Numbered from the stretch's first letter, positions 33,601 through 46,098 are shown. The stretch: 64,000 nucleotides of DNA from Pestalotiopsis fici W106-1 (GCF_000516985.1 NW_006917095.1:252157-316156); one strand, 5' to 3'. Notes: generated from the sequence alone by a model not told the origin. Numbers and translations are program-made.

Positions 33601-35608
33601 CAATGAGTCAAAGTCTGCGGAACAGGTCCTAGTGGGATTGTTCACAGAAGTGCGGCGCCACAAACCAAGCGTGATTTTCATTCCGAATGTCGATACTTGG
33701 TATACGACACTGGAAGGACCGGCTCTTACAGCATTCCTCAGCATGTTACGCTCAATTCCTCCCACCGATCCTATCTTGGTACTGGGTACATCAGAAACCG
33801 AGGTCCAGCATCTCCCATCAGACCTGAAAAGGGATCTTTTCGGATTTTCTAGGAAGAACAGCACAGAGATTGCTCGGCCGACTAAGGTGAGTTATTGACT
33901 TGTCCGCATCATCCAAACCATTGCTAATTTCGACTAGGACAACCGACGCAAGTTCTTCTCCATGATCATATCCAACATCCAAAGGTTCCCTAGGGAGTTC
34001 CCAGATCCTGCTAATCGCAAGAGGAGGGTTTTAGAACAACTTGAAGTCGCCCCACCTCCCCCACCAAAGGTTCTTACGAAAGAAGAAGAAAAGGCAGAGT
34101 GGCTCAAGTACCGCCAGCTCCTTAACTACTTGAAGGTCCACATCCAGCCAATTATGGAGCAGATCAATAGAAAGTACAAGATCTTTCGTGCGGCACCTAT
34201 TCCGCACTCTCACTATCAATACCTCTTCGACGAGCAGGATCCCAATTACGTTCTGCCGGACGTGGAGGGGGCAATTGATCGGCCTTACTTGATCGCCAAA
34301 GACAAGGATGGCATTCAGGGTCTTCGCGAAACAGCAACTGGAAAGTTCTTCTACAATATCGACGTCCAGACTATTGAGGAGCGTCTCGCCAACGGATTCT
34401 ACACCAAGCCCTCCGAATTCTTGCGTGATATCCGTGCTCTGGAGAAGGACGCCAAAGCTAGTGGCGACAGAATGAGGATACTCAGAGCCAGTGAGCTATT
34501 GACAAATGTGGAAGTCGATGTTAGCGACATTGAAAAGGTTCGCTTGCCTGGTGTTCCTTGGGATGAGTTATATGAGGCCGAGAAGCGGCGACGGGCTGCA
34601 AAAGCCGAGAGAGCCCGCAAGAAGTTGGCAATGCAGTCAGTTGTAGACAACGCCACTTCTGGCACGGGCACTGGCACAGGTCAGGGCGTTGAAACTCCAA
34701 AACTGCACACGACAACTGCGCGCTTCCAGGTCATGAGCCCCTTGCCCAACGGGCTAGATGGGAGCTCGGGATCCCATAACCACACCAATGGCACATCTAT
34801 TCCCTCCGGCGTCGTGAGCGAAGATGTTCAAATGACAGATGCCGAGACTCAACTAGAGTTTGATGGCTCGCCAATGCAGCCACCATCTCAATGGCCGAAG
34901 ATGCCACCCCGAGCTTTGAACCTCTCTACAAGGGCGACAACAGGTGGTACAACCCAGCTATCCCAGGTCTCTGCAGTACAGTCGCTTCCTGCCGGCGTCT
35001 CTCCCTCCGCACTCGCGAACGATGCTTCAACGACCAAGACATCGGACCCATCAAATAGGTCTTCTAATTGGAGCACACAAGTCACAAACGGACTTCCCCA
35101 AGAGCAGATGAGCCCTGAACAGCTGCCGGATACTCAGCCATATCAGAGTCAGACAACGTCGAGCGACGAACAGTGGCCACACTCGCAAGCGCATGGTCTC
35201 GCCCGTGGCGTCATTCAAGCCCCCGAGTATTCGGCAAGCTCACACAACAATACTTCCCTGGGCGCGGCAAGGTCGTCCAATGCCGCTAGTGTGGCCAACC
35301 TTCTCAACGACCCTCTGCCGGATGAGCCGTCTCAATCTCAGAGGCACTCGGGCGGGTCTTCGGCTTCTCAGCAGCAAGTCGAGATGGACGAGACTTCCGG
35401 TGCCATCTTTTTGGCGCAGCTTACCGCCCGTACCTCTGGTTGCACCATCGAACAGCTTGAGCAGCTTACTCGTGAAATGATGTCCGAGATATGGCGCACC
35501 AAGGGCGAGCATAACCGGATGAAGGTGCTGGATGCTGTCACTCGCGTCTTCAACGAGTCCATCAACGACATTGAGACTATGCAGAGTGTGTTTCAGTTGA
35601 GTCAGTAA
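30655..35608 (+). CDS. YTA7: Yta7/Abo1 (ATAD2-like) AAA-ATPase with bromodomain-like region
   Basis: Exons 30655-33555, 33614-33886 and 33938-35608 give 1614 residues from the ATG of MPPNKRKRD. Residues 1-560 are acidic and basic, disordered, and suited to chromatin binding. The first AAA domain has Walker A GPPGTGKT (630-637) and Walker B IIFFDEID (690-697), then the conserved ATNRPDNIDPALRRPGRFDRE segment. The second AAA domain is degenerate: Walker A reads GLPGMGHS (932-939) with His for Lys, and the Walker B site reads VIFIPNVD without the Glu. A bromodomain-like region begins near 1110 (YRQLLNYLKVHIQPIMEQINRKYK). Yta7/Abo1/ATAD2 proteins are hexameric histone H3-H4 chaperones that regulate nucleosome density and transcription. 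Residues 1300-1480 are Ser/Gln/Thr-rich. Only the first ATPase is expected to hydrolyse ATP. Confidence 0.93.
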
Positions 35609-36424
35609 AGATCATTTAAGGGCAAATATGGGGTCTCACGAGTCAGGAAATGCTATCAATACAAGTCTTGGGACTGTGATCTACTTGCGACCAAGTCCAA
35701 TACGAAGTAGTGCAATCAGCCAGGCAATAATGATTACAACATGGCTCCGTAAGAATATTGCAGGCCATTAGTTCGGGGCGAGAGGTCTCTAGCATCATTG
35801 GGGCGTTTAGGACATACACAGGTAAATAGTCTCACTGGCCACTTTTAGGGTAATACAAAATAAAAGGCTATCAAGCCGCAATGCAATATGAGACTGCTAG
35901 CTGTCGAGTTGTACTTGATGTCTAAGACGTCATTGGATAACAGTCCTTATACGTTTTTCCCCCGCTTTCAATGAGATCCTTTCATGTCCTCGTAGCGTAC
36001 ATGGCAGAATCGCATGCATGCTGTCCAAGCCTCAGAGTCCTCAGCATTTGTTCTAATCATGTATGTAAGGTGTACGGGTTGGATTGGGTCGGATCGGGCC
36101 TTCGGGCACCTGGGCAAAGCGGGGTTTCATTTTCAAGGATGTGGTCTTCGGAGCTTCGCTTCATCTCCACTTGAATTGACTATACGGCCTATCAAGGTGG
36201 GTTCTCTATAAATGTCTCTTGGAGTATTCGCTCTCATTTTTCATCCGTCTCTCATGCCCACGACATCTCGATATCGTAAGAATTATCAGCGACCGCTAAT
36301 CAAAAAATTGATTTTACGTAGAATTATATATATTTATATCGCGCACGCCCGTCTGTCCGGATTCCTCGCTGTATCGTTTACAAGTATCTTCGGGTCTCGC
36401 CGAAACCATCAAGGTGCGGAGTTT
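35609..36424. promoter_or_regulatory. Intergenic between Yta7 and the SDR
   Basis: 0.8 kb contain the Yta7 3' end and the dehydrogenase promoter. AT-rich sequence near 36300-36340 (TAGAATTATATATATTTATATCG) lies 90-120 bases before the SDR start and could be TATA-like. No gene is supported. Confidence 0.4.
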
Positions 36425-37298
36425 ATGATGCCAGGCAGCTTCGTGGGCAGAAAAGTCCTCATTACGGGCGCTGCCAGTGGAATAGGGTAAATTCTTCCTT
36501 TGGCCAATATGAATAAAATCTATGCTAATACATTTTGCCAGCCGCGCTACGGCCATCAAGCTCGCCGCCAAGGGGGCCTCACTCTCACTTTGCGACATCA
36601 ATGAGGACGCCCTCGCCAAAGTAGCGGCGGAGCTGTCCACAGAAGGGACACACACGGTATTCCAGTGCGACGTGGGATCGAGCGCGCGTTGCGAGGCCGC
36701 CGTGCAGCACACGCTGTCGGAGCTGGGCGGGCTCGATTTTGTCTTTAATTGCGCAGGCGTCAACCCGACGGCCCTGGCCATCACGGACACGACGGACGAG
36801 TACTTTGACAAGCTGGTCAATACGAACCTCCGGGGTCCTTATAATATCACCAGGGCCGCTGTGCCGCATCTCAAGGCCGGAACTGCCATTGTCAATGTGT
36901 CTAGCCAGGCAGGGATACGGGCCACCAACGGGTTTTCTATTGTAAGTATATTGGTATTGATCGGCGTTACGCAAATGTCCAATTCTAACATTGCATTTTC
37001 CCTCGAAATAAAGTACTGCGCAACAAAATTTGGCATCATTGGCTTCACGAAAGCCATGGCGCTCGAGCTGGGCCCAAAGGGTATCAGGGTCAACGCCGTC
37101 GCACCAGGTCCGATAGATACGCCCACGATGGCTGGCAATGTGGCGGGTGGAGATGCCAACGAGCGGCTCGTGGCCGATATCGCCTTGGCGCGGCTGGGGC
37201 AGCCCGAGGAGGTTGCCGACGTGGTTGTGTTCCTCTTTAGTGAGGAGAGCAAATTCATGAATGGCAGTATTGTCGAGGTGACTGGAGGGTCAAGATAA
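36425..37298 (+). CDS. Short-chain dehydrogenase/reductase (classical SDR)
   Basis: Exons 36425-36486, 36542-36941 and 37014-37298 give 248 residues, the normal size of classical SDRs. The cofactor motif TGAASGIG is at residues 14-21, with the NAG-type motif FNCAG further on. The catalytic Ser lies in VNVSSQAG and the active-site pair Tyr155/Lys159 in YCATK. The acidic CDIN after the second strand suggests NAD(H) preference. Classical SDRs oxidise or reduce alcohols and ketones, and the substrate is unknown. The second intron (72 bases) has no in-frame stop. Two adjacent ATGs start the protein and the first is used. The gene is tail to tail with the flavin monooxygenase, with 200 bases between the stops, which suggests a shared pathway but does not prove it. 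Confidence 0.9.
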
Positions 37299-37498
37299 TG
37301 ATTGAAGAAAGAACCTTGGCGTTCAAGTCGAACACATAATCACCAATATCATACTGGTCTCGTTCCAACGCTATGCATATGCCAGATAGCATTTTCTACT
37401 CAAGTTTATGGACAAATCAAGCGCATGAAGAGCGAGGCTCGTGCAAAGCAGACAAGGTTGCAAGAGCTCAGTGTCCATTAAAGTCAACAAAAAAGAAG

Positions 37499-39142
37499 TT
37501 ATGTAGCGACGTCTTTTGCCATCTGCGGCTCATCAGGTTCATCCTCGAACTTGAAACGGCTTCCATAATGATCACTCCGCAGCGTCTTTTGACCAGGTTG
37601 TCTGAGCAAGTTTTCTCTAAAGGTACCTCCCGGGACGGCATAACCATCAAATAATAGACCTCGTCTTCGAAGCTCCGGGATCAGTAGTTCACAAATATCC
37701 TCGAACGATCCGGGGTTACTGATATAGGCCATGTTGAAACCGTCAACATCAGCCTCATCGATCCACTATAGCACGGCCAGAAAGCATTAATCATGACACA
37801 ATGAGTCGAGAGACAGAGAGAAAACGAAGGAGAAAAAGACCTTACCTGTTCCATTATATCAGCTACCATGGCGGGTGTCCCTACAGGAGATGGATGGAAT
37901 CCGCCAATAGCAATCTTGAGCCCCAGCTTCCTCGGCGTCCAGACATCACCGTCCTTTTGGCTATCGCCGAAATTGCCCAAGAAGCCTTGCACAGCGCTCT
38001 CCTTGGGATTGGACGTGTCCAGCTTGAGCTCCTCATCGAGCGGGTACTTGCTCATATCAATGCCCGTGTATCCCGAGAACTGGGCCAGGGCGCCCACGAC
38101 GTCGGCGTGCTCCTGCGCTTCCGCAAACTTGGCCTGCGCCTGTTCCATGGTCCTGCCAATGATGGGATTGATGGCGGCAAAGAATTTGATTGTCGTTGGG
38201 TCGCGGCCCGCGGCTTGTGCAATCTCGCGGGCCGCCTTGATTTGGTATGCTGCCTGGCTGGGGACTAGCCCGCCAATGTATACTGCCTCGGCGTGCTTTG
38301 CTGCAAAGGCTTGCCCGACTTTTGAAGTTCCAGCCTGGAAGATTACTCTGATATTTCATCATTAGTAAATGCTTTTATTATTCGATTCAAAGTCATGGGC
38401 TCACGGTGTTCGCTGTGGCGACGGGTGCATCTGGTGTCTAGCGTGGAGCTTGAGGTGCTTTCCATCATGATTGATCTTCTTGATCTTGGACGGCTCGTAT
38501 GCAATGTGCTTCTCACGATCCCACATTTGCGCACCGTCTGCCCACGACGCATTCCATAGGCGGTACATGATGTCCATGTACTCGTCGGCAATCTCGTACC
38601 GCTGGTCGTGCGGCACGAGCTCTTTACCAAAGGCATCTGCCGCTGCTTGTGACCAGCTCGTCACGACATTCCAGGCTATCCGGCCCTTGGTCAGGTGGTC
38701 CAACGAGCTGAATGTCCGGGCCAGGGGAAATGGAGGAATGTAGCTCGTGCTTCCCGTCACGCCAAAGGATATAGACTTGGTGACGGCCTGATAAAGGGAT
38801 GTCAGCCGTATCATGACGCGAGATCTTGTTAAATATACGTACGGCCATTGCCGATATGATGACCAAGGGGTCGAGCTGAGCGACCTGCACACCCGCTCGA
38901 AACACGGCATCCATGTTTCCACCGTATACATCATGTCCAGCATATGTGTCTGCAAAAAATATGGCCGTGATCCCTGCCTTTTCTCCCATTTTGGCCATTT
39001 CGATATAGTACTCGAGACTGTCCTTTGTCCTGGAATTATCTCCCGGCCGCGACCACTGGCCAGCGCACTCGTGATTGCCAGTGCATGCCGTCTCAAAGAA
39101 GTTCAAGTGAACCTTTTTCCGATCTGGGGTTTCCGAGCCCAT
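37499..39142 (-). CDS. FMN-dependent monooxygenase of the NtaA/SnaA/DszA family (luciferase-like)
   Basis: Exons 38843-39142, 38405-38787, 37846-38347 and 37499-37765 join in phase to 483 residues, the typical family length. Conserved stretches are the N-terminal LNFFETACTGNHECAGQW, FFADTYAGHDVYGG, the flavin-pocket GRIAWNVVTSWSQAAADAFG, HDQRYEIADEYMDIMYRLW and PVIFQAGTSKVG. These enzymes use reduced FMN from a separate reductase plus oxygen to attack compounds such as nitrilotriacetate, sulfur heterocycles or amines. No flavin reductase is seen in this window. The family is commonest in bacteria but scattered in fungi, often with SDRs and transporters, as here. All three introns have good fungal signals, for example ACTAATGATG before the second acceptor, so any transfer is not recent. 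Confidence 0.9.
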
Positions 39143-40122
39143 TTTGTTGTCAATATCACGAGTTGTTGAAATGTACGACCGATCTCAAAAGTACTATGAC
39201 GGCATCCAGCTTGTGTAAATAGACACTGATGTAATTATTATCAAGCCACCATGGATGTCCAAATGACAAAAGAGACCCTCCGCAGTGATCCGTTTTTGTG
39301 GAGTATACGGAAGACGCTTTGCGCATCTATACCAGAGTTCCGCTGCTCCACTTTCTACAGTATGTACTAGCCATGTGTTTCACCTGCAAGACATTAAAAT
39401 GGATAGACGACTGAATGAAAAGCCAGACCTACGGTGTACATACGTCTTTCAAACTCCCATCTGCCTGGAGAGCGGGATGCGCTAATCATATCCGCGATTG
39501 CAAAAGCCGGCAGCAAGGGCAAGAATCCTTATCTGTCGGAGCCGGGGGTGAGCAAGCGGCGGGTTCAACGCTAGCTTCCGAAGGATAGACGGAGGGATAT
39601 GCCATAGTGAGCAATTGGTGCAGGCGGCGCATCGGTCAAGTCTTGTTATTTCCTTGTACTATCCAGTAGTTTGCCTGCCAAATAAACCCCCCAGAATACG
39701 GAATAGAGTTTAGCATGTCATATTGTATGAAGTTGCCTCCCCCCTCATCACCCCTGAACCTTGCCTGAACCGTAAAACGTCAGTATAGATAACCAACAAC
39801 CACGCCCATCTCCCCAGCTACAGGTCAGCTTGAGTGCTGAGATATGCCATATCATTTGAGATAGATTGGAGATAAGGTGAACTCTTGTAGGAACCACCCA
39901 GCCGATACAGATTGCCGGGCATTTGCGTTCAAGATATGCAGAACAATTGCACAGTGACGTTGGAGTTTATTTAAAACTATCAATGCCCATCCACATGGTC
40001 CCATGTTTGTATGTGCAAAGTAGCTTGCACTGAAGTCTCTTTCATAAAATTCGTTACTAAACATCTGGCATAATTGAACCCACATTGTTTGACTACATTC
40101 ACGGTCGTCATCGTCGCCAGCA
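39143..40122. promoter_or_regulatory. Divergent intergenic region, monooxygenase and amino acid transporter
   Basis: About 1 kb between two genes reading outwards, consistent with a shared promoter region. No other gene is supported. Several CCGC/GCGG-containing strings lie at 39540-39640, but no specific regulator site can be named. Confidence 0.4.
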
Positions 40123-41738
40123 ATGGCCGAGACCAAAGAGAAAAAGGCTCTAGAGAGCTCGGTGTTAGACCAAGACTCGAGCGCCCCGAGTATTCACGAC
40201 GGTGGAATCTTGTCCGAGGAAGCCGAGCGAGAAAAGCATGAAGTATTCAAAAAGACCGAGGGCGGCGTTGATTTTCGTACCGTCACCTGGCAAAGGGCGT
40301 GTTTGATCTTTCTCAAGATCCAGATCTCCACCGGAATCTTGGGTATTCCGGGAGCGCTGTACAGCCTTGGGGCCATTGGCGGAGGACTCTCCATTATTGG
40401 ATGGCAGATTTTAAACACTTGTAAGCAATGTCCATTTTCACATTTGACTTTCCCGAGTTTTGTGATTGACCATTCAAAACAGGGACGGCCATATTAATGG
40501 CCGAGTTCCGCAATAGACACCCAGAATGTCACAGTAAGTATCATGATTAACATCACAGAATCGCACAACGAGCCAAGTCTAATCATCATGCCCAGCACTC
40601 GTCGACATGTGCGGTAAACTGTGGGGCAGCATCGGCAAGGAGTTTGTCGGCGTCATGTTCATCGTCGCGTACGTCTTTTGCACGGGCTCGGGCATCCTGG
40701 GGACCTCGATCGCCTTTAATGCCCTGTCCGAACACGGCGCATGCTCGGTGGCCTTTAGCTTTGCCGCCACCGTCCTGGTCATTGCCGTCTCCAGTATCCG
40801 CACCTGGGGCAAGATGACGTGGCCGCTGACCGCGGGCTTTGTCTCCGTCATGGCCGGTGTCCTTACCGTGACCATCGGTGTCACCTTTCGCGACCGCCCG
40901 GCAGCTGCCCCGGCCACGGGCGACTATGAGCTCGGATGGTACGGCATCGCATACCCGACGTTTGCTGCTGGCATGACTGCCACTGCGACCATTTTCATTT
41001 CCAGCTCTGGCGGTCCGGGTTACCTGCCGGTTATTGCTGAAATGAAAAAGCCCAAGGACTACAAAAAGGCCGTCATCATTGTCAACATCATTGTCGGCGC
41101 CGTCTATCTTTCCGTCTCCGAGGTCATTTACCGGTGGTGTGGCGCATGGGTCGCCTCTCCTTCACTTGGCAGTGCTGGACCATTGCTGAAAAAGGTTGCC
41201 TTTGGCCTGGCATTGCCTAGTCTGATTATTTCCGCGGCTCTGTTTAACCATACCGGGGCCAAGTATGTTTTTGTGAGGATCCTCCGCGACTCACCTCACC
41301 TGCAAACCAACAGTTTCGTCCACTGGGGCACCTGGCTGGGCGTGAATTTCGTGCTCGGCATCCTGTCGTGGGTCCTGGCCGAAGCGATTCCCATCTTCAA
41401 CTACCTGATCGCCCTTGCCGGGTCCATTTGTTTCGCGCCTATGAGCTTGATCTTCCCTGCTTGCTTTTGGATTTACGACTACGGCTATTATCGGAAATCT
41501 GGAAAGCCCAGGCAGGTTGCTTTTTACTATTTCCACATTCTTATCATCCTGATTGGAACTCTCCTGCTCATTGGAGGAACGTAAGTGACGCACATCTTGA
41601 ATCTCGAAATTAATGATACGAAAATGGCTAATGCAAAACTCCAGATACGGCACTGCCTTGTCCATCAAGGATGCTTATGAGACTGGGGCCATTGGAGGTG
41701 CCTTCAGCTGTGCTGACAACTCCGGGACAGTAGCTTAG
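40123..41738 (+). CDS. Amino acid transporter, AAAP family (Neurospora Mtr-like)
   Basis: Exons 40123-40420, 40483-40533, 40596-41580 and 41645-41738 join in phase to 475 residues. A polar N-terminus of about 60 residues precedes about 11 hydrophobic spans. The family's first-span signature is visible as FLKIQISTGILGIPGALYSLG, followed by the loop RHPECHTLVDM. The length and pattern match Neurospora Mtr, the neutral and aromatic amino acid proton symporter, and relatives. Acidic residues and Lys in the N-terminus are typical of endocytosis-regulated plasma-membrane permeases. It lies next to the flavin monooxygenase in divergent orientation and could import a nitrogen compound used by that enzyme. 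That link is inference. Confidence 0.88.
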
Positions 41739-41929
41739 AAATTACACGCATGAGACTTTGAGCATCCGAATCATGAAATAATTATAACCTGTCTATCGCT
41801 TTTGATGATGAGATCGGCACCCCAGGTATTATGTCAAAACATCTCTGCATTCACTGCAAGAGAGACATTCCGAGTGTCTCCGCATTTGTTTTCCGCTGCG
41901 GTACCCATTGATTACTGTTCATTCTCGCT

Positions 41930-44831
41930 CTAATGGTACCTCTCTCCGCGTTCGTTTGATAACTGGTCCGCCGTGAAACCTTGGTTGAGGTCCTTGATGT
42001 ACTGCTGGAACTTGTTCGCTTCACCGATGACCGTTTGGAGATGCTCATATCCCATGGGAACTCTCCGAAACATGGCCAGCTGCCTCGCTGTAGAAATTGC
42101 ATTCCGAATCTCTCGTCCGTTGATCTCATGTCGCGCTAGTTCATCGAGGTGTTCGCGAATGCCAGCCGTGTCAATGCCGACGTCGATATCGCGGTCCGTA
42201 CCCAACGCATTCTTTCGGAAGTCACAGCCAGCTTCAGTCGAGTGTGCGAGACCTTCCAGTCTCTCGATGAAATTCTCCCAGATTTTCCGGCGTTGTTCCT
42301 TGCCCAGGTTGTTGTACCGCAGGCTCAACTGTATGCGAGACTTGAAGGCCGCGTCGAACGTACCAACACGATTACTGGTCAAGATCAGGATACCTAGCAC
42401 AAATGATTAGCGTTGTTTTATTCTTTTTATCACAGGCTCTTCATAATTATACCATCATAATATTCAAGGACACGGAGGAAAACTATGTCGATTAGCTAAG
42501 AACCTTGTGAATCAATCGCAGAAAGAAACTTTACCTGAGACCAATGCATTTCGCTCGAGATGGTGAAGGTGCCGTTGCTCAAGAAATACGTCGGCTTCAT
42601 CGAGGAGAACCACTGCTTGAACTTTAGGCCAATTCCATAAGTCACGGGGTTATGTAGCTCACCACACTCCCAGGCCTTCCCCAGCTTTAAAACAGCACTC
42701 AAGTACTACTTTTGTCAGCATTGTTTGCATTAAGTGCTGGTTAGGATGGTGGAACGGACATCCTCGACCACTTCAGCCTTTGTACCAATATCACCGCAGG
42801 TCACTCTGTAGAGTGGTCTCTTTGCAACTTCTGCGACACTAGATCTGGGGTCAGCATGTCAACGACGCCAGAATTCAGAGACTTCCCACCTTTCCGCCGT
42901 CAGGGTCTTGCCGGTCCCCGGACCACTACAAACCAGTCAGTGAGTGTGGAGCATCAAAGAAAACTGCAAATGAAGACATGCCCATGCAACAATAAAAACA
43001 AACCGTTGCCCTTTCCCTGTATGACATCTGTCTGCCCCCCTGCCATGATGCGATATTTGACAACGGCCTCTACAAGCTCTTTCGTTTCCTTCTCGAGAAC
43101 AAGGAGTTTAAAGGCGTTCTCATTCCATTCCACATCTTGAATCTCGGCGACTTTTAGATTTTCTGTATTATGGTAAGCACCTTTACTGACAAGTGTGTAA
43201 ACCAAAGCAAGACTTCATACCCCAGACATGTGTCTGCATGTTGAATCCAAAGATATTCGTGGGGAGGCACATGAAGAAATTATCACCTAGATCAGGGTCA
43301 TCCTCGACCATTGTTGCAGCATCAAGGCAGTTGGGTCCCTCATCATGTGCGCGCGGATGCTGTCGCTGGCCCCGGTGCCACTGATAATATGCCTTCCTAT
43401 CCACCATGAAACGAGTGGGTGCCTTGATCTGCGTGTCAGTAATAATATCAGATTGCCCAGGCATGGTTTGAATCTTACCGTCTCTTGAAGACTGCTGTCA
43501 GATTGATTGGTTTTCATGACGTAATGACGCTCACGACATTTCCAGAACATCCTCCCTCGCTCGCGTAGCGCTCGCACAATCTCACCGCTGGCGAACCTTC
43601 GGGGGTAGATCGTCAGTTCGGAAATGGCGAACTTTTCTAGCATCGAGGGAAACTTGTCTATGGTCAAGGCTGTTTCGCGCTTTTCAAAATTTCCGTCAAA
43701 GGTCCAATGGCTTGACTCGAGATTGATTGAGAGACCATCTTTTCCACTTTGGGGTTTGCTAACTTGTGCCCATTCTTGAAGCCAGAAGCCCTCAAGGCTT
43801 GCAACGTCAGAACCTGCAGACTTGGACACAATGACTTGGTTCGGAACCTGCTACGTTTTAGTGCCTGTGGACGACTGAAATGAGTGCACATACAAATAAG
43901 TAATGTATCAAATCGACGGTGATGTTTTTGTTCGCCAAGAGCTGATCGACAATCTCCCATTCATTGCCGAAAGATTCCAGGAGGTATCGTGCGAACACGT
44001 CGATATGCTCCTGGAAGGCCGGTTGCATGGCCAAGGTGGCAACTTGTATCTGGCTCCTTTGGTGAAACCACCAGAGGTACGGGGCATCGATCTTCTCCTC
44101 CTCCTCCTCCTCTTCTTCCAGATCTGGCATCGGTATGTCTTCCAGACGCCTACCAAGAGCAATCATGGCTTCTCGAAGGTCAGACGAGATGATTTCTATG
44201 TATTCATATTTCAACAAAGCCTTGATATTCAAATCATCGGTACCACCTTGGTGTAACAGACCTTTGTCTGGCGGCTCTATCCCACAGCACTCATATTGGC
44301 GCCAAACCAGGAATGTTATTTCCTTGTTTCTTTCCAAAAACACCTCCTTGTTGGATATTCCGCGGCTGGATCTGACATGTGCACCATGAGGACCATAGTT
44401 GACCACACTGGGACGTTCTAAGAAAATCCCTCGTTCAGTTCGATCATGATGGCATATGATTTCATGGACAACTTGGTATCTTGGAGGAATGTGTTGATCA
44501 GAAGCTTGTCTTCGCAACCGCTCAATCTCTCCTAGGGTACCCGAGGCTTCCTCGAAAGCATCAAGCAGGTCATTATCGGGCACATCGCAGGGCTTATCCA
44601 AGAAGGTGCAGATCTCGTAACGCCAATCGATGGTTCTCCTTGGACGCCGGCGAGGAGCCTTGTGACGCAGTCGGCGCGGCTCTAGAAGAAAACTAGTCAG
44701 CTCATGGATAATGGTTAGTGATGGTGCGTAGAACTACCGTAACTCTCATCGCTGCCTTCGTCTTCATCGTTCTCGTCTACCATTTCATCGCGCTGAGACC
44801 CCATCGCTTCGCTATCAGAGAAAGCATCCAT
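41930..44831 (-). CDS. AAA-type ATPase with DUF7025-like N-terminal region
   Basis: Ten exons: 44738-44831, 43894-44681, 43479-43847, 43221-43428, 42982-43162, 42890-42925, 42760-42838, 42663-42705, 42535-42612 and 41930-42393, giving 779 residues. The N-terminal half carries the conserved set LIHYLFVPNQVIVS, GFWLQEW and RGRMFWKCRERHYV, typical of fungal DUF7025 ATPases. A run of eight Glu sits near residue 220. The ATPase has Walker A GGPGTGKT (547-554), Walker B VVLLDEAD (600-607) and SNRVGTFDAAFKSRIQLSLRY. Intron 5 needs a GC donor (GCATGT) to keep both frame and motif. Cellular role is unknown; relatives are often multi-copy and variable. The true start may lie upstream, because the frame stays open to about 45000. 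Confidence 0.88.
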
Positions 44832-46098
44832 TCTTCCATCGACAGTGTTCAATCGCCTTCGATACGACCTGCTGCCATCATTGAAGTGATGCGATTCTCT
44901 TCGCTGTTTGCCGACTGTGGTGGGTGAAGAACGATGCTCCTCGACTCTCGGTGCAACAAGATTGCCGTGTTTTGTTCAGAGATTGAGGCATTATGCAATT
45001 TATGCCAATATAATCACGAAAGCCAGCCTGCTCCCTCTGGATCGTTTCCAACGGACAAAACACCTGCCAACCGCATAGCTTTATTGTACTGATGACCAGA
45101 CGTGGAGTTAGTAGTTAGCGGCCAAGCAATTCAAGGTTGCGATAGCGGTTTGTAACTTTGCGCTTATACACTGTACACCAATGCGTTACCTCCCGAGAGC
45201 GTCGTACTATTAGGTAGGTAAATAAAGGTTTTGCCAAGTTTCGACACAGACTGGGCCTGCCGCAGGATCTAGCAAGGCCAGAGCTCGTTCAGGCATAAAC
45301 TCTCTCACCTACAACCGACACAGTCACAATTCTGCGCATCGGAAGAAGCTGCACTACATTGAATGAGATGATTCAAGACCTTCATTCTTTATTGCTAGGT
45401 ATGTGGTATGGCATGTCAAGTCGAAATGGTGCTATGCAGTGCTGGACTGTTTCCAGAAAAAGAAAGAATGGGTTCTGCGACGGGACTTCGTGCGCTATCA
45501 TGTGATTATAAATTATAACATGTGATTATAAACTATAATGTCTTGAAACACAAGAAAATAGCGGAAAAATCAGATACAAATGACCAAATACTTTTGCCTA
45601 ACAGGAGTTCAAGGCGAGACTAAGTTGTGCCCTGCAAACTTACAGCTGGTTTGACGGGAGTTCAGCAAAACATTATAATTGGCCCGGAGGCTCTTTTGTC
45701 GAAATGCTATCCTGGTGCCGTCGAATTTCTGGGAACTCTAAGAAGTGTCGTGACCTGGAATCTTTTAGGGTCGCAGTTCATTAGCTAGGTCAGAGGGAGA
45801 AGGCAGTCGCATATTCGCGGACCGCCGTATAAGACCTTGTTTATCTGGTCATCATCAGTACGCGGCTAGATGTTCATACCAGCTCAAACAAAGTCCTGCT
45901 ATACCATTTACATGCAAACTATGCCTGACGATATTTGTTCAAGTCCTTCAGTGTTGTCTGTGCTACTGTGGAACAAAGGCAAGTACCCGGCAACTACTGC
46001 AAACACGCACTTGAAAGAAACTGATACGTTGCTGGCACAACCAGGAAATGATACTTGGCAAAAAGACGAGATAGATTGCAACCTGTTCCATTCAGCAG
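44832..46098. other. Intergenic, with tandem repeat at 45499-45538
   Basis: This lies between the ATPase start (minus) and the CorA-like gene (plus). 44832-45000 is open in the ATPase frame and may be its 5' exon or leader. 45200-45260 holds TTAGGTAGGTAAATAAAGG. 45870-46098 is open in a frame that may belong to the CorA-like gene. Confidence 0.45.
45499..45538. repeat. Two tandem 20-base units
   Basis: The unit CATGTGATTATAAATTATAA is followed directly by a copy with a single T-to-C difference (CATGTGATTATAAACTATAA). It is a local duplication in AT-rich intergenic DNA. Confidence 0.85.

Noticed and set aside
37801..38365. Plus-strand frames of 155 and 165 codons
   Set aside because: Antisense shadows of the flavin monooxygenase exon 3, which has clear family motifs.
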